Source: a cyanobacterium endosymbiont of Rhopalodia gibberula (lineage in GTDB: Bacteria > Cyanobacteriota > Cyanobacteriia > Cyanobacteriales > Microcystaceae). From it: a DNA stretch of 64,000 nt. This document shows, one piece after another, positions 29,685 through 38,787 of the stretch; the first letter of the stretch is position 1, and every line of letters begins with the position of its first letter. The notes below the pieces were generated by a model. It was not told the origin of the DNA. It made no database searches and saw only the letters and a program-made list of their open reading frames with translations. The position numbers were made by a program, and so were the translations under genes. The stretch is taken from contig NZ_AP018341.1 of NCBI RefSeq assembly GCF_003574135.1, positions 1,959,740-2,023,739 of the forward strand, given 5' to 3'.

Positions 29685-31112
29685 ATGTACGAGAAACTAA
29701 TATCTCCAACCACCGGTTCTAAAATTACTTATGAAGACGGTAAACCTATTGTTCCTGATGATCCCATCATTCCCTTCATTCGAGGTGATGGAATAGGTGT
29801 AGACATTTGGCCAGCTACTAAAAAGGTAATCGATGCTGCGGTCGCCACTGCGTATGGAGACAAACGCCAAGTTAACTGGTTTAAAGTCTATGCAGGAGAT
29901 GAAGCGTGTGACCTGTATGGAACCTATCAATACTTACCCGATGATACTCTTAAAGCTATTGGAGAATATGGTATCGCTATCAAAGGACCCTTAACTACTC
30001 CCATCGGTGGGGGGATTCGTTCGCTTAACGTTGCATTACGGCAAATTTTTACCCTCTATGCTTGCGTTCGTCCCTGTCGTTACTATCATGGGACTCCTTC
30101 TCCCCATAAGTCGCCTGAAAAACTCGATGTTATTGTTTATAGAGAAAATACCGAAGATATTTATTTAGGAATTGAATGGCGTGAGGGCACAGAAATTGCT
30201 CAAAATTTGATTAAATATCTCAATGATGAGTTAATTGCTATAACCCCTGAACATGGACAAAAACGTATTCCCCTTGACGCGGGGATTGGGATTAAACCTA
30301 TTAGTAAAACGGGTTCCCAAAGACTAGTTCGCCGTGCTATGGAACACGCATTACGTCTCCCAAAAAACAAACAAATGGTTACCTTAGTCCATAAAGGGAA
30401 TATAATGAAGTACACCGAGGGAGCTTTCCGCGACTGGGGTTATGAACTAGCTACGACAGAATTTCGAGATGTCTGCGTTACAGAACGGGAATCATGGATT
30501 TTAGGTAATAAAGAAGGTAATCCTAGTATTAGGATTGAAGATAATGCGCGCAAAGTCGAACCCGGTTACGATTCTTTGACCTCTGCAAAGAAACAAGAAG
30601 TATGTGCTGAAGTTAGATCGATTTTACAGTCAATTTGGGATAGTCACGGGGATGGAAAATGGAAGAATAAAATCATGGTCAACGACCGTATTGCTGACAG
30701 TATTTTCCAACAAATTCAAACCCGTCCCGATGAATATTCTATTCTTGCAACTATGAACCTGAACGGAGACTATCTCTCTGACGCTGCTGCTGCTGTGGTT
30801 GGTGGTTTAGGAATGGGTCCTGGTGCTAATATTGGGGATACTTGTGCTATTTTTGAAGCTACTCACGGAACCGCACCCAAACATGCAGGTTTAGATAGAA
30901 TTAATCCTGGTTCAGTAATTTTATCTGGAGTAATGATGTTAGAGTATCTAGGATGGCAAGAAGCGGCAAATTTGATTAAAAAAGGCATTGGAAACGCGAT
31001 CGTTAACCGCGAAGTGACTTATGATTTAGCAAGGTTAATGGAACCTCCTGTTGATTCTCCTTTAAAATGTTCGGAGTTTGCTCAGGCAATTATTGATCAT
31101 TTTGTGGATTAG
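29685..31112 (+). CDS. icd: Isocitrate dehydrogenase, NADP-dependent
   Basis: Icd makes 2-oxoglutarate, the carbon skeleton for ammonium assimilation and so central to a nitrogen-fixing lifestyle if the organism is one. The 475 residues match cyanobacterial NADP-ICDH (longer than the 416 of E. coli). Visible: [20 protein letters not shown] (substrate-serine loop, about 99-118), [28 protein letters not shown] (about 246-259), and the coenzyme/metal region [17 protein letters not shown] and [19 protein letters not shown] hairpin terminator follows. It is alone in its transcription unit, next to tRNA-Val in the opposite orientation. Confidence 0.97.
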   Translation: MYEKLISPTTGSKITYEDGKPIVPDDPIIPFIRGDGIGVDIWPATKKVIDAAVATAYGDKRQVNWFKVYAGDEACDLYGTYQYLPDDTLKAIGEYGIAIKGPLTTPIGGGIRSLNVALRQIFTLYACVRPCRYYHGTPSPHKSPEKLDVIVYRENTEDIYLGIEWREGTEIAQNLIKYLNDELIAITPEHGQKRIPLDAGIGIKPISKTGSQRLVRRAMEHALRLPKNKQMVTLVHKGNIMKYTEGAFRDWGYELATTEFRDVCVTERESWILGNKEGNPSIRIEDNARKVEPGYDSLTSAKKQEVCAEVRSILQSIWDSHGDGKWKNKIMVNDRIADSIFQQIQTRPDEYSILATMNLNGDYLSDAAAAVVGGLGMGPGANIGDTCAIFEATHGTAPKHAGLDRINPGSVILSGVMMLEYLGWQEAANLIKKGIGNAIVNREVTYDLARLMEPPVDSPLKCSEFAQAIIDHFVD

Positions 31113-31123
31113 ACTAATAATAG

Positions 31124-31153
31124 GGGTTGGCACTGCCAACCCTGCTCTGTTTT
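31124..31153 (+). terminator. Intrinsic terminator after icd
   Basis: A GGGTTGGC/GCCAACCC stem (31124-31142) followed by TGCTCTGTTTTT, 11 bases after the icd stop. Confidence 0.8.
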
Positions 31154-31264
31154 TATCTAATAAGTTGGTTATTTCGAGACTCAAAAGTTTAGGTTAGAAT
31201 ACTTCTAAAAATCTCGTAAAAAGAAGCTTTTTCAGTTGATCGTGGTTTTTGTTTAAAATTTAAC

Positions 31265-31905
31265 TAAAAGAAAGGATGTTTAGGTTCAGAGAGGAGACTG
31301 TATAACCATTCTAGTCCTACCTCACTGATCCATTTTAGTGAGCGACTTTTACAACCCGCTTCAAAGTCAATAGTTGCTCCAATTACCAGAAAGACTCTAA
31401 CATTGGATAGTTATTTTTTGTATTTACCGCTCCACTTTTCTTGTTTAGGAGCTCCTAAACTGACAGCCAGAAATGTTGCTCCTGAGGTACGAATTTTTTC
31501 TAGGAAATTTTTGTATGCTCTATCACCTTTCTCAAAACCAAACCTGGGAGAATAACAATTAAATAATAATCTCACGCTCTAGTTTTTGATTGATTTCATT
31601 TTGGGCTTGTCGGGCAATTCCTTTTTTAGACCCTAGTAGAAATATCTTAATACTTGAATTATCTCTATTTTTTTCTAAAAAGTAGGAAATAAGTCCGAGC
31701 CGGAAAATTTTTCTACAAGAGGAGTTCCCCAAAGTTTAGAGGCATATTGAACAATTTTGCTGTCGCACACTCGTTAATTAGACTGTCGATAAGCCTATTT
31801 TAGTTCGGGATTCGTGCGTAATTTTATTAAATGATCCATATTTAGGTGTAACGATAAATCCTCCAAAAATATCAAAATTTTCTAAAAACTCTGACATAGA
31901 GAAAA
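31265..31905 (-). pseudogene. Decayed WecG/TagA/CpsF glycosyltransferase
   Basis: On minus, pieces in shifting frames give GGFIVTPKYGS near the start, then QYASKLWGTPLVEKFSGSDL, IKIFLLGSKKGIARQAQNEI, GFEKGDRAYKNFL, and the conserved block FLAVSLGAPKQEKW, followed by VRVFLVIGATIDFEAG and SEVGLEWLYSLLSEP. That is the full-length outline of a family GT26 enzyme (N-acetylmannosamine-type transferase of polysaccharide synthesis). Stop codons and frameshifts are spread along it. The next decayed gene is also a glycosyltransferase on the same strand, so a former exopolysaccharide or glycolipid cluster lay here. Confidence 0.88.
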
Positions 31906-32302
31906 TATAAACAACAATATTAAGAATATTAACTATATTTATCTTAAACTAGAAAGTTTGTTTTATCTGTATATAATCGGATTTAAACATATAAATTAAG
32001 TTTGAAATTTTGTGCAACTTAACTCTATTTTTTTTAGAAAAAGTAATTAAAATATGTAGTTTTTTAGAATCATAAAGTGCGATGCTGCAATTTTGAGATG
32101 GTTAAAAACCAAAAGTTATGTATGCTACAAAATAGAAAACCTACTAAATAACTTAATACCGAGAAAAAAATACTAATGTTAGCGACACAAAGATATCGAG
32201 AATTCTTTGTTTCAGAGAACTTATAAGTACAAAATCTGTTATGGAGACTATCTACTCCATATCTAAAATAGAGGGAAAATACTCGAAGTAGCTATTTTAT
32301 AT
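31906..32302. other. Spacer between two glycosyltransferase pseudogenes
   Basis: AT-rich, nothing recognised. Confidence 0.5.
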
Positions 32303-33178
32303 TCAATTAATGCTGTCTTTTTTCATAACAAACAACTTTTGTAAAAAGCCATCTGACCTTGAACATTGGCAAACTCCCATAAAAGGCAAAATACTATAAA
32401 GCCATGCTTGTTTAGAACTCAATCGCTCTTGTTGTTAACAACGATAAATCCGATAAGCTAGGACAGGATAACCACCAAATAGAAGTAAACTCAAGTTAGT
32501 CATTATAGGAGCTAATACCAAAGCTATCACGGGCAAAGTTATTCCTCAAAACCAAATACTGTGACTTTCTTTAACAAGAATGATTTTCAGTAGTTTTCCC
32601 TGTAACCAAGCCCCTTTTCCGTAGGGGTGACTAGTGCAAATACTCCGTTTCCATCATTGACCAAACTTAGTCATTTGAGCATTGTGTAAGGTCATTTCCC
32701 CCTCAATACAAAGAATTTTCCATCTCTGTTGTCATCGTCTCATACATAACTCAGATTCTTCTCCAGCAATCATTGACAAGTTAAAAGCTTTTACGTATTG
32801 AAATGCTTTAACTCGCATCATTAGAATCTCTTCTACAGTCCTTGGTCTCTCCTACAGGAATATCTCATTCAATATCGCATAAACTGCTCAGGATAGCGTT
32901 CTCCTCGGCGGACGCAAACTACAACTACTTGCTCTTGTTGTCCCAGTTTTTTTATACCGAGTTTAGCCAGCTGTCAACAACTTCACAGTTTCTATCTACA
33001 AATTTAACACTTGTTCAATTTGTATTAATTTCTGCAGGGCAGCGATTAAACCATGATTTTTTTAGCACGGGCGGCAGTAAAGGAGACATAATAAATCTAA
33101 TTCAACTACTTCAACTCCTAGTAATCGCGCTAATTTTACACTACCATTCAGTTGATACTGAATTAACATAAGCTAAAA
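32303..33178 (-). pseudogene. Decayed family 2 glycosyltransferase
   Basis: Minus-strand reading with corrections gives KLARLLGVEVVELD, then VKFVDRNCEVVDSWL, CDIE-stop-DIPVGETKDC, GEMTLHNAQMTKFGQ, SHPYGKGAWLQGKLL, ILVKESHSIWF and ITLPVIALVLAPIMTNLSLL, ending near 32303. This is a GT2 enzyme with C-terminal membrane helices. At least three tryptophan positions expected in the family are TGA (after CDIE, after KFGQ and after SIWF), as if TGG had decayed to TGA. Several frameshifts are also present. It has no intact remains large enough to work. Confidence 0.85.
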
Positions 33179-34827
33179 AATCTATCTAATTAACCGCTGA
33201 TTCTAAGCACCGACAGAGCTTTTCTCTTTCATTGCGTCCAATGGACACTAATCCAATTTAGTTCACTTTAACTTCTCTATCAAAAATCTTATATAAGGTT
33301 CTCTAATTTTAGAAAAAATGTTTGAAACTCTACAGGGTAGAAAAACGGAGCCAATATTTTTTTGCTAATCAACTGAACAACTTATGTCGCAGAAGCAATA
33401 GCCTTTTCATATAATTTATATACTAGATAAATTTTTATATAATTTAAGTATCATCATCTTCACTAAATAAATAAATATTCAAAATAGTAATTAAAGAAGA
33501 GATAAAAGTTAAAATTAACTATTAAAATAATCTGTAAAAATCAAGAAATTATTGAAAATAAAAATAAATAAAAAAATGCTGTGTTTTTAACAAAAAAATA
33601 ATTGTATAGTCCGAAATACTTGCCTTTAAAACTTATGTTCTATAAACAATAATAATTGGTATTTGTATAAAAGCTATAAAACTGAAGTAGTTTAACAGAG
33701 TCAAAGTAAAAAAATCAAATATATAAATAAAAAAGTAAGCAAAACTAAAAATACCACAAAAAAAATAAAAATAAATACAGTAATTGTTTTTGATAATTAC
33801 TCATTGCATACAAAATAAATGATACTTCATTTCTACTCTCATACGGTCTCAGTCTCAATTATTGTTAATCTCTTTGAGAGATAATTATATTTTTGAGTTT
33901 TCTGTTCCATTCTTTATAAAATTATTGTTTTTTATCAACTTTTGGTTTTTGTAAAAAACAAATTTAAGGAATTGCTGAATAAACAGCATACATTCTCAAA
34001 GAGAATTGTATAAAGTCTGTGTTTTGAGATGGTTTGTAATAGGCTATAGTGTTGAATGAGCTTGTTTGTTATAAGGGTCAATAAAGACTTAAGACTAGTC
34101 AAAGAGATGCTATTCTGTCCTCTTTCATCACGAGCTAAAATCGATTAGTGACCATTGCGTTGTACATAAACATGACCGAAGTTATAGGTAAACAACCAAG
34201 TATATAATTTTAATCCTTTCTTATCACTTGAGTAAATAAATAAACTAAAATTTCTTGCCCCAATAGTTTTAATAACATATTTCTAAGGAATAAGATTATC
34301 TGTGAGGGATAATAGAATTTGACTATCGCAAAATACTTCTACATGGATCTCATTAAAATATAATCTAACGCCCCTCCAATAAACCCTGAACGAACATCAC
34401 ATAAATATAATCTTAACCAAATAGTCTGTTTTAAAAATTAAATTTGAAAATGACAACAGCCTAAAGTAGCACTATAATTTTCAAATTAAGATTTTATAAT
34501 TTTAACTAGCGTTAGGATCACCTTGTAGAGCTCATTGTAGAAAATTTTGCTTTTCCATTATCTCTTCTAAAGAGATTTAACAAGAATTTTGAGGATACTG
34601 TGAACGAGAGAACTCCATCTCAAAGAAATAAACTAACTTTCCATGATGAAAAATTTGCCTATGATTCTAATCTAGCTATTGACTGAAGGATCGTTTAGTC
34701 ACTAATTTTTACTCCTACAACCTTAATTTCTATCTCTATTTGATTAAAAAAGATCTCATCTCTTGATTTCTCTACTCGGCTCTCAATTTCATGGCAACAA
34801 ACTAGTAAAGTCTTTATTTTCTCTTAA
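33179..34827. other. Desert between GT2 pseudogene and tRNA-Thr
   Basis: 1.6 kb without an intact gene. On minus about 34050-34330 there is a coding-like relic (TIGARNFSLFIYSSDKKG, LKLYTWLFTYNFGHVYVQRN) that I cannot place. The rest is very AT-rich. Confidence 0.5.
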
Positions 34828-34899
34828 AGCCGATGAGCGGACTTGAACCGCCGACCGTTCGATTACGAATCGAATGCTCTACCACTGAGCTACATCGGC
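34828..34899 (-). tRNA. tRNA-Thr(CGT)
   Basis: On minus, a 72-base cloverleaf: acceptor GCCGATG/CATCGGC, D-arm GCTC-AGTGGTA-GAGC, anticodon stem TTCGA/TCGAA with loop TTCGTAA (anticodon CGT), T-arm GGCGG-TTCAAGT-CCGCT (one G-T wobble). Discriminator T; CCA not encoded. Confidence 0.95.
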
Positions 34900-35530
34900 A
34901 CTACCAACTACTCAGTATATCGCAAATGACTAGACTGAACAGCAACAACTATCACTAGAGCCCTCTAATGACTATATCTTCTAATCAAAATCTACGTTCT
35001 CTTTGATCTCAACGAGACTCTAAAAAATATGCCACACTCAAAACAAAAGCTCAGCTTCCTTATAAAGGGTTGAGACAGTTTTTTGTCATCGCTTTTAGTA
35101 CATAGGAGTTGATTAGAATTGTAATATTTTTCTCGCATTTAACGGGCAGATGTAACGTCGCGGAGAATTTACACAATCTTAAGCTAAAGAGAGGATTGTA
35201 GCTTTAACAATATGGTTGTTCAACGTCGAAATCTTATCGTAAGACTTATGTACAAAATATCAATGATAGAGAAATACATTTTTAATAGATTCGGAGAAAT
35301 TTTCTGTCCTATCCAGATTACAGAACAAGAAAGGGAAGTTACCTGGACTTCTCTTCAACTTTGAAAAGATTGAGTAACAATTTAAGTCGTTTTAAATGTC
35401 TATCTAAATAGGAAAAGCTAATTTTCTCCCCAACAATCCTAAATTAAAAACTAAGGTCGTACTCTAATTCCACTGGAATTAGAGTACGGCGGCTCTCTAC
35501 TTTTGTACTTATTACTCCTCCGTCCTATAC
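34900..35530. other. Spacer tRNA-Thr / FKBP pseudogene
   Basis: No gene recognised; contains the hairpin at 35458-35488. Confidence 0.5.
35458..35488. terminator. Perfect hairpin downstream of the FKBP pseudogene
   Basis: Fifteen-base complementary arms centred on 35473 (CGTACTCTAATTCCA and its complement). It sits 43 bases beyond the pseudogene stop on the minus strand and is likely its old terminator. Confidence 0.5.
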
Positions 35531-35925
35531 TTAAATCACTTGTACCACAGCAATTTTGAAGAAGAATGGTTGGACACGATCACAGGAATTATCAAATTTT
35601 TCCTATTCTCTAAGGTTTCTGTCTGATGTTCCCTTACTGTCTGTCCTTTACTTCTAAAATCTCTTATCCCTTCTTTAATTTTTACGTATTGAAGTCCAGA
35701 ATCAGTTTCAACAGCATTGTCTAGCTCCATTTCGTTAATTCCCTTAATTAAAGTGTTTAGGGCTATTTGTAAAAATTCTCTACTCGTTAAAGAGACAATC
35801 ATTGAAAGCTTACCTTCAGTGATTGCCTGTATTTTCTTTGGCGTGTTAAACAAAGATCCTCCCGACAACAATAAGCTGAAAACGGCAATAACCCTAAAAC
35901 CAATATAAATCTCCAGTATAATTCT
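35531..35925 (-). pseudogene. Truncated FKBP-type peptidyl-prolyl isomerase
   Basis: The minus strand keeps a hydrophobic start (FRVIAVFSLLLSGGSLF), a linker, then ELDNAVETDSGLQYVKIKEG, then KGQTV and TGTLEN-like residues, as in cyanobacterial thylakoid-lumen or periplasmic FKBPs. In the A-run after ENRK a one-base shift moves the frame; in the corrected frame it reads KFDNSCDRVQPFFFKIAVVQVI and then stops at TAA 35531, just where KGWDEG should follow. There is no ATG in the expected place and the last third with the active-site GYG region is missing. Read without correction, a 111-codon frame is open at 35536-35871 but would be non-functional. Confidence 0.8.
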
Positions 35926-35949
35926 TTTGTTAAACTTTACTTGCCTTAC

Positions 35950-36273
35950 TTAACGCCACATTTTGTTTTCTAAATCTCTAATCTGACGTTCTAAACGATC
36001 AATACGCCCACGCAATTCATCCATTTCAGACTGACGAGGAACGCCTAAATTCTGTAGCATGTTTCGCAGTTGACGTTCCATCGTACTTTCAAAGTTACCT
36101 TGTCCTGCTCTAATCTGTTGCATTATATCCTCAACAAATCCTTGAGCTTCTTCCGAATCGATTCTGCCATCTTTAACCCACTGATCACTCACTTCTTTGA
36201 TTTTTTCAGCAACTAGTGAGGTTGTGCCGATTCCTACCAACAATAATTGTTTCATCCAGTCATTACTATCCAT
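35950..36273 (-). CDS. Phasin-like / coiled-coil protein
   Basis: A 107-residue helical protein: MDSNDWMKQLLLVGIGTTSLVAEKIKEV at the N-terminus, then a helix with DGRIDSEEAQGFVEDIMQQI and a C-terminal heptad region LRGRIDRLERQIRDLENKMW. This is the pattern of the phasin / poly(hydroxyalkanoate) granule-associated family found in many cyanobacteria. A granule role is family-based; PHA genes are not in this window and the protein may serve something else, such as a membrane-associated scaffold. It is transcribed towards the FKBP pseudogene, 25 bases away, which may once have been in the same transcript. Confidence 0.7.
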   Translation of the reverse strand: MDSNDWMKQLLLVGIGTTSLVAEKIKEVSDQWVKDGRIDSEEAQGFVEDIMQQIRAGQGNFESTMERQLRNMLQNLGVPRQSEMDELRGRIDRLERQIRDLENKMWR

Positions 36274-36470
36274 GAATTTTCATTACCTCCGAAATCATGC
36301 TCCTGTACTCCTAACTGATAGTTATAAAGACTCACTAATTGTAACCATACCAAAATTTTCGATAACTTGATCTCTCCGTTGATAATTAAAGTTAGGTGAG
36401 GTATGTAAAGTTAAATAATTAACCAATAATTAGTTCAGAAGTAAAGACTGTAATTTTTTTTGATTTACAC

Positions 36471-36476
36471 TACAAT
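36471..36476 (+). promoter_or_regulatory. -10 box for the M67 gene
   Basis: TACAAT, 29 bases before the start codon, after a long T-run. No clear -35. Confidence 0.35.
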
Positions 36477-36505
36477 GATTTTAATTAAACTTCAAACTTA
36501 ACGTT

Positions 36506-36988
36506 GTGATTTTTATTACTTTAAAGCACCTAAATCAGATTTATAACCACGCCTTTATAATTTATCCAGAAGAATGTTGTGGTTTGCTTCTTGGTGTTAT
36601 CAAGGATAATCAAAAACATGTAATTGAAGTTTTTCCAACAAAAAATAATTGGAGTCTAGAAGAAAATAAAATATTACCCAATATCACTAATAATCATGAA
36701 AAATATTTAAGTAAACACAACCGTTTCAGTATTGCTCCGTCAATACTTGTAAAAATACAAAAAGAAGCCCGTGATCGCCAATTACAGATTATTGGTATTT
36801 ACCATTCTCATCCTGATCATATAGCCGTTCCCTCAGAATTAGATCGGGCAGTCGCTTGGGCTGAATATTCATATATTATTGTTTCAATTACCTCAAATCA
36901 AGTTAATGGGGTTACAAGTTGGCAATTAGATAATACAAAAAATTTCCAACCTGAAGATATAAAAATTATAAGAATTGATTCCAATTGA
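36506..36988 (+). CDS. M67 (JAMM/MPN+) metallopeptidase
   Basis: A zinc peptidase of the Mov34/MPN family, 160 residues. The JAMM motif is complete: Glu in YPEECCGLLLG (22/23), then H100-x-H102, seven residues, S110 and D113 (HSHPDHIAVPSELD). Bacterial M67 enzymes of this size act on ubiquitin-like sulfur carriers (for example Mec+ removing an amino acid from CysO-like proteins) and are often linked to MoeB/MoeZ-type activating enzymes. Here moeZ lies 1.8 kb downstream on the same strand with one opposing MFS gene between, which fits that link. Start GTG (36506-36508). Confidence 0.88.
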   Translation: MIFITLKHLNQIYNHAFIIYPEECCGLLLGVIKDNQKHVIEVFPTKNNWSLEENKILPNITNNHEKYLSKHNRFSIAPSILVKIQKEARDRQLQIIGIYHSHPDHIAVPSELDRAVAWAEYSYIIVSITSNQVNGVTSWQLDNTKNFQPEDIKIIRIDSN

Positions 36989-37145
36989 GATATTGTCCAT
37001 TTAAACTAAGTCAACTCTAAATTATTTAACGACAGTAGATATTATCTTTTACTGCATTAGTACGTAAGTTGATGTCAGTTAATTTCTTTATTTTTTTAAA
37101 ATTATTAAAATTCAAAGTAGCTTAGTTTTAAGTATCTTTTTAAGA

Positions 37146-38531
37146 TTATTTAAAATGGGTATAATGAGAACTGAGTTTAAGTAATATTTCCTGGTGAACT
37201 TGTCGAGTAATTGGATAAAAATAGGCTAAAATTAATCCTATGAGTAAAATCCCTGTGGAAATAGGGCCGATAATAATCCGAATTGCCCATAGAGCTGATT
37301 CAGTTTGTACTCCTTCACCGGAAGGAATATACCCTGACCAATCTAAGATTTGACCGACAAAAAACAAGGCTAAAGCAACTCCTATTTTTTGCAACTGTAC
37401 TACCACTCCAAAAAAAATACCCTCTCGTCTTTCTCCAGTATTTAATTCATCTAAATCTATAACATCAGGCAACATTGACCAAGGAACAATATAAGCAGTT
37501 GCAATTCCGATACCAGCCATAAAAGCAAGAATGTACAGTAATACTACTTGTCCTGATTGTAGAAAAAATAGTCCTAATCCTGCAATAATTATAGACTGTA
37601 TACCATATAAATATATATACTTTTTTTCAATTTTCTTACTCATAAAATTTAATAAAATTAGTACAAATAATGCTGTGCTTTGAACTGTGATAGCCATTTG
37701 GGTGACATGAGTTTCTTGTAATTTCATACAATTAATTACAAAAAAAGGAAGAGTTGATGCAATGATTTGAATACCCAACCAAGAACAAAGATAAATTCCC
37801 ATGACATATAGAAAAGGACGATTATTAAATGCCAAGTACAATTCTTTTTTAAAAGATAGGGGAGAAGTTTTGTTGCTTTTTAGATGTTTTTGTTGAACTT
37901 GATGGTAACGATGATAAGTTCCCCAAACACTGATGTATATCATCAGCATTGCCAGCAATCCACAAATTAATCCTATTAACAAATACTGTTGTTTTATATT
38001 ATAGATTTTTGTAAAAATTATTTGTGCTAAAACTAGAGAGAAAATACTACCACCAATACTAAAAGCTGAGCGAAAACTAATTAAACTTGTACGTTCATCA
38101 TACTCTTGTGTTAACTCAGCAGATAAAGTTCCGTAAGGTAAAAGAACTGCTGTAAAAGATACATAAAATAAAAAAGAAACCACTCCATAATAAACAAATA
38201 AAAGTATCTGATTAGTAGTAGGAGGAACCACCCACAATAAAATAGAAGTTATTCCTAAAGGAACTGATCCAAATAACATCCAAGGATAGCGTCTCCCCCA
38301 ACGAGAACAAGTATGATCGCTCAACCAACCAATAACTGGATCATTAATCCCATCCCATACTTTACCTACCAACATCATCAATCCCGCCAAACCTGGACTT
38401 AAACCAGCTACATTTGTTAAGAAGAATAGAAAGAAGAAAATCAAAATATTACTAGGAAGAGCTCCACTTAATTCTCCAATTCCATAGAAAAATTTTGTAT
38501 GGAAAGTTAATTTTTTTTCTTTGCTGAGCAT
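37146..38531 (-). CDS. MFS transporter, GPH (glycoside-pentoside-hexuronide:cation symporter) family
   Basis: A 461-residue, 12-helix membrane protein. Early motifs FFYGIGELSGALPSNIL and GKVWDGINDPVIGWLSDHT plus RWGRRYPWMLFG are diagnostic of GPH/MelB-type symporters, which bring sugars in with Na+ or H+. The second half carries GERREGIFFGVVVQLQKIGVALAL, also family typical. For an endosymbiont without photosynthesis such a sugar importer could matter for host-supplied carbon, but the substrate cannot be read from sequence. It is transcribed against its neighbours, so it is a unit of its own. Confidence 0.88.
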   Translation of the reverse strand: MLSKEKKLTFHTKFFYGIGELSGALPSNILIFFFLFFLTNVAGLSPGLAGLMMLVGKVWDGINDPVIGWLSDHTCSRWGRRYPWMLFGSVPLGITSILLWVVPPTTNQILLFVYYGVVSFLFYVSFTAVLLPYGTLSAELTQEYDERTSLISFRSAFSIGGSIFSLVLAQIIFTKIYNIKQQYLLIGLICGLLAMLMIYISVWGTYHRYHQVQQKHLKSNKTSPLSFKKELYLAFNNRPFLYVMGIYLCSWLGIQIIASTLPFFVINCMKLQETHVTQMAITVQSTALFVLILLNFMSKKIEKKYIYLYGIQSIIIAGLGLFFLQSGQVVLLYILAFMAGIGIATAYIVPWSMLPDVIDLDELNTGERREGIFFGVVVQLQKIGVALALFFVGQILDWSGYIPSGEGVQTESALWAIRIIIGPISTGILLIGLILAYFYPITRQVHQEILLKLSSHYTHFK

Positions 38532-38708
38532 AAGTGATTTTAAATTTATTAAAGATTAAATAGCTATTAAAACAATCGCTGATTTTAGACTAGGAAAAAA
38601 ATTGACTTTTGAATGATTGAGCAAAGAGATGTTAATGAAAGTTAATAAAAGTAGGAGCATAAGCTAATGTTTTTCTATATTGTAGATATTCAGTCGAAAA
38701 AAATCTGC

Positions 38709-38770
38709 TACAATGATCTGGTTGAGCGCCTATCAAGAAACCAATGTGACGCTTAAAACGTGACGCTTAA
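38709..38770 (+). promoter_or_regulatory. moeZ upstream region with direct repeat
   Basis: A TACAAT -10 box at 38709-38714 is followed by GTGACGCTTAA repeated at 38746-38756 and 38760-38770 (14-base period), just before the moeZ start at 38788. The repeat is in the expected 5' leader. Confidence 0.45.
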
Positions 38771-38787
38771 TTAGTCAGGCGACGCCT

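Noticed and set aside
32842-33171. 109-codon open frame on plus
   Set aside because: It is the antisense of the GT2 pseudogene, which explains the sequence better.
35536-35871. 111-codon frame considered as a real small gene
   Set aside because: Its residues follow FKBP only until the A-run, after which the correct frame lies elsewhere; it is a broken gene.
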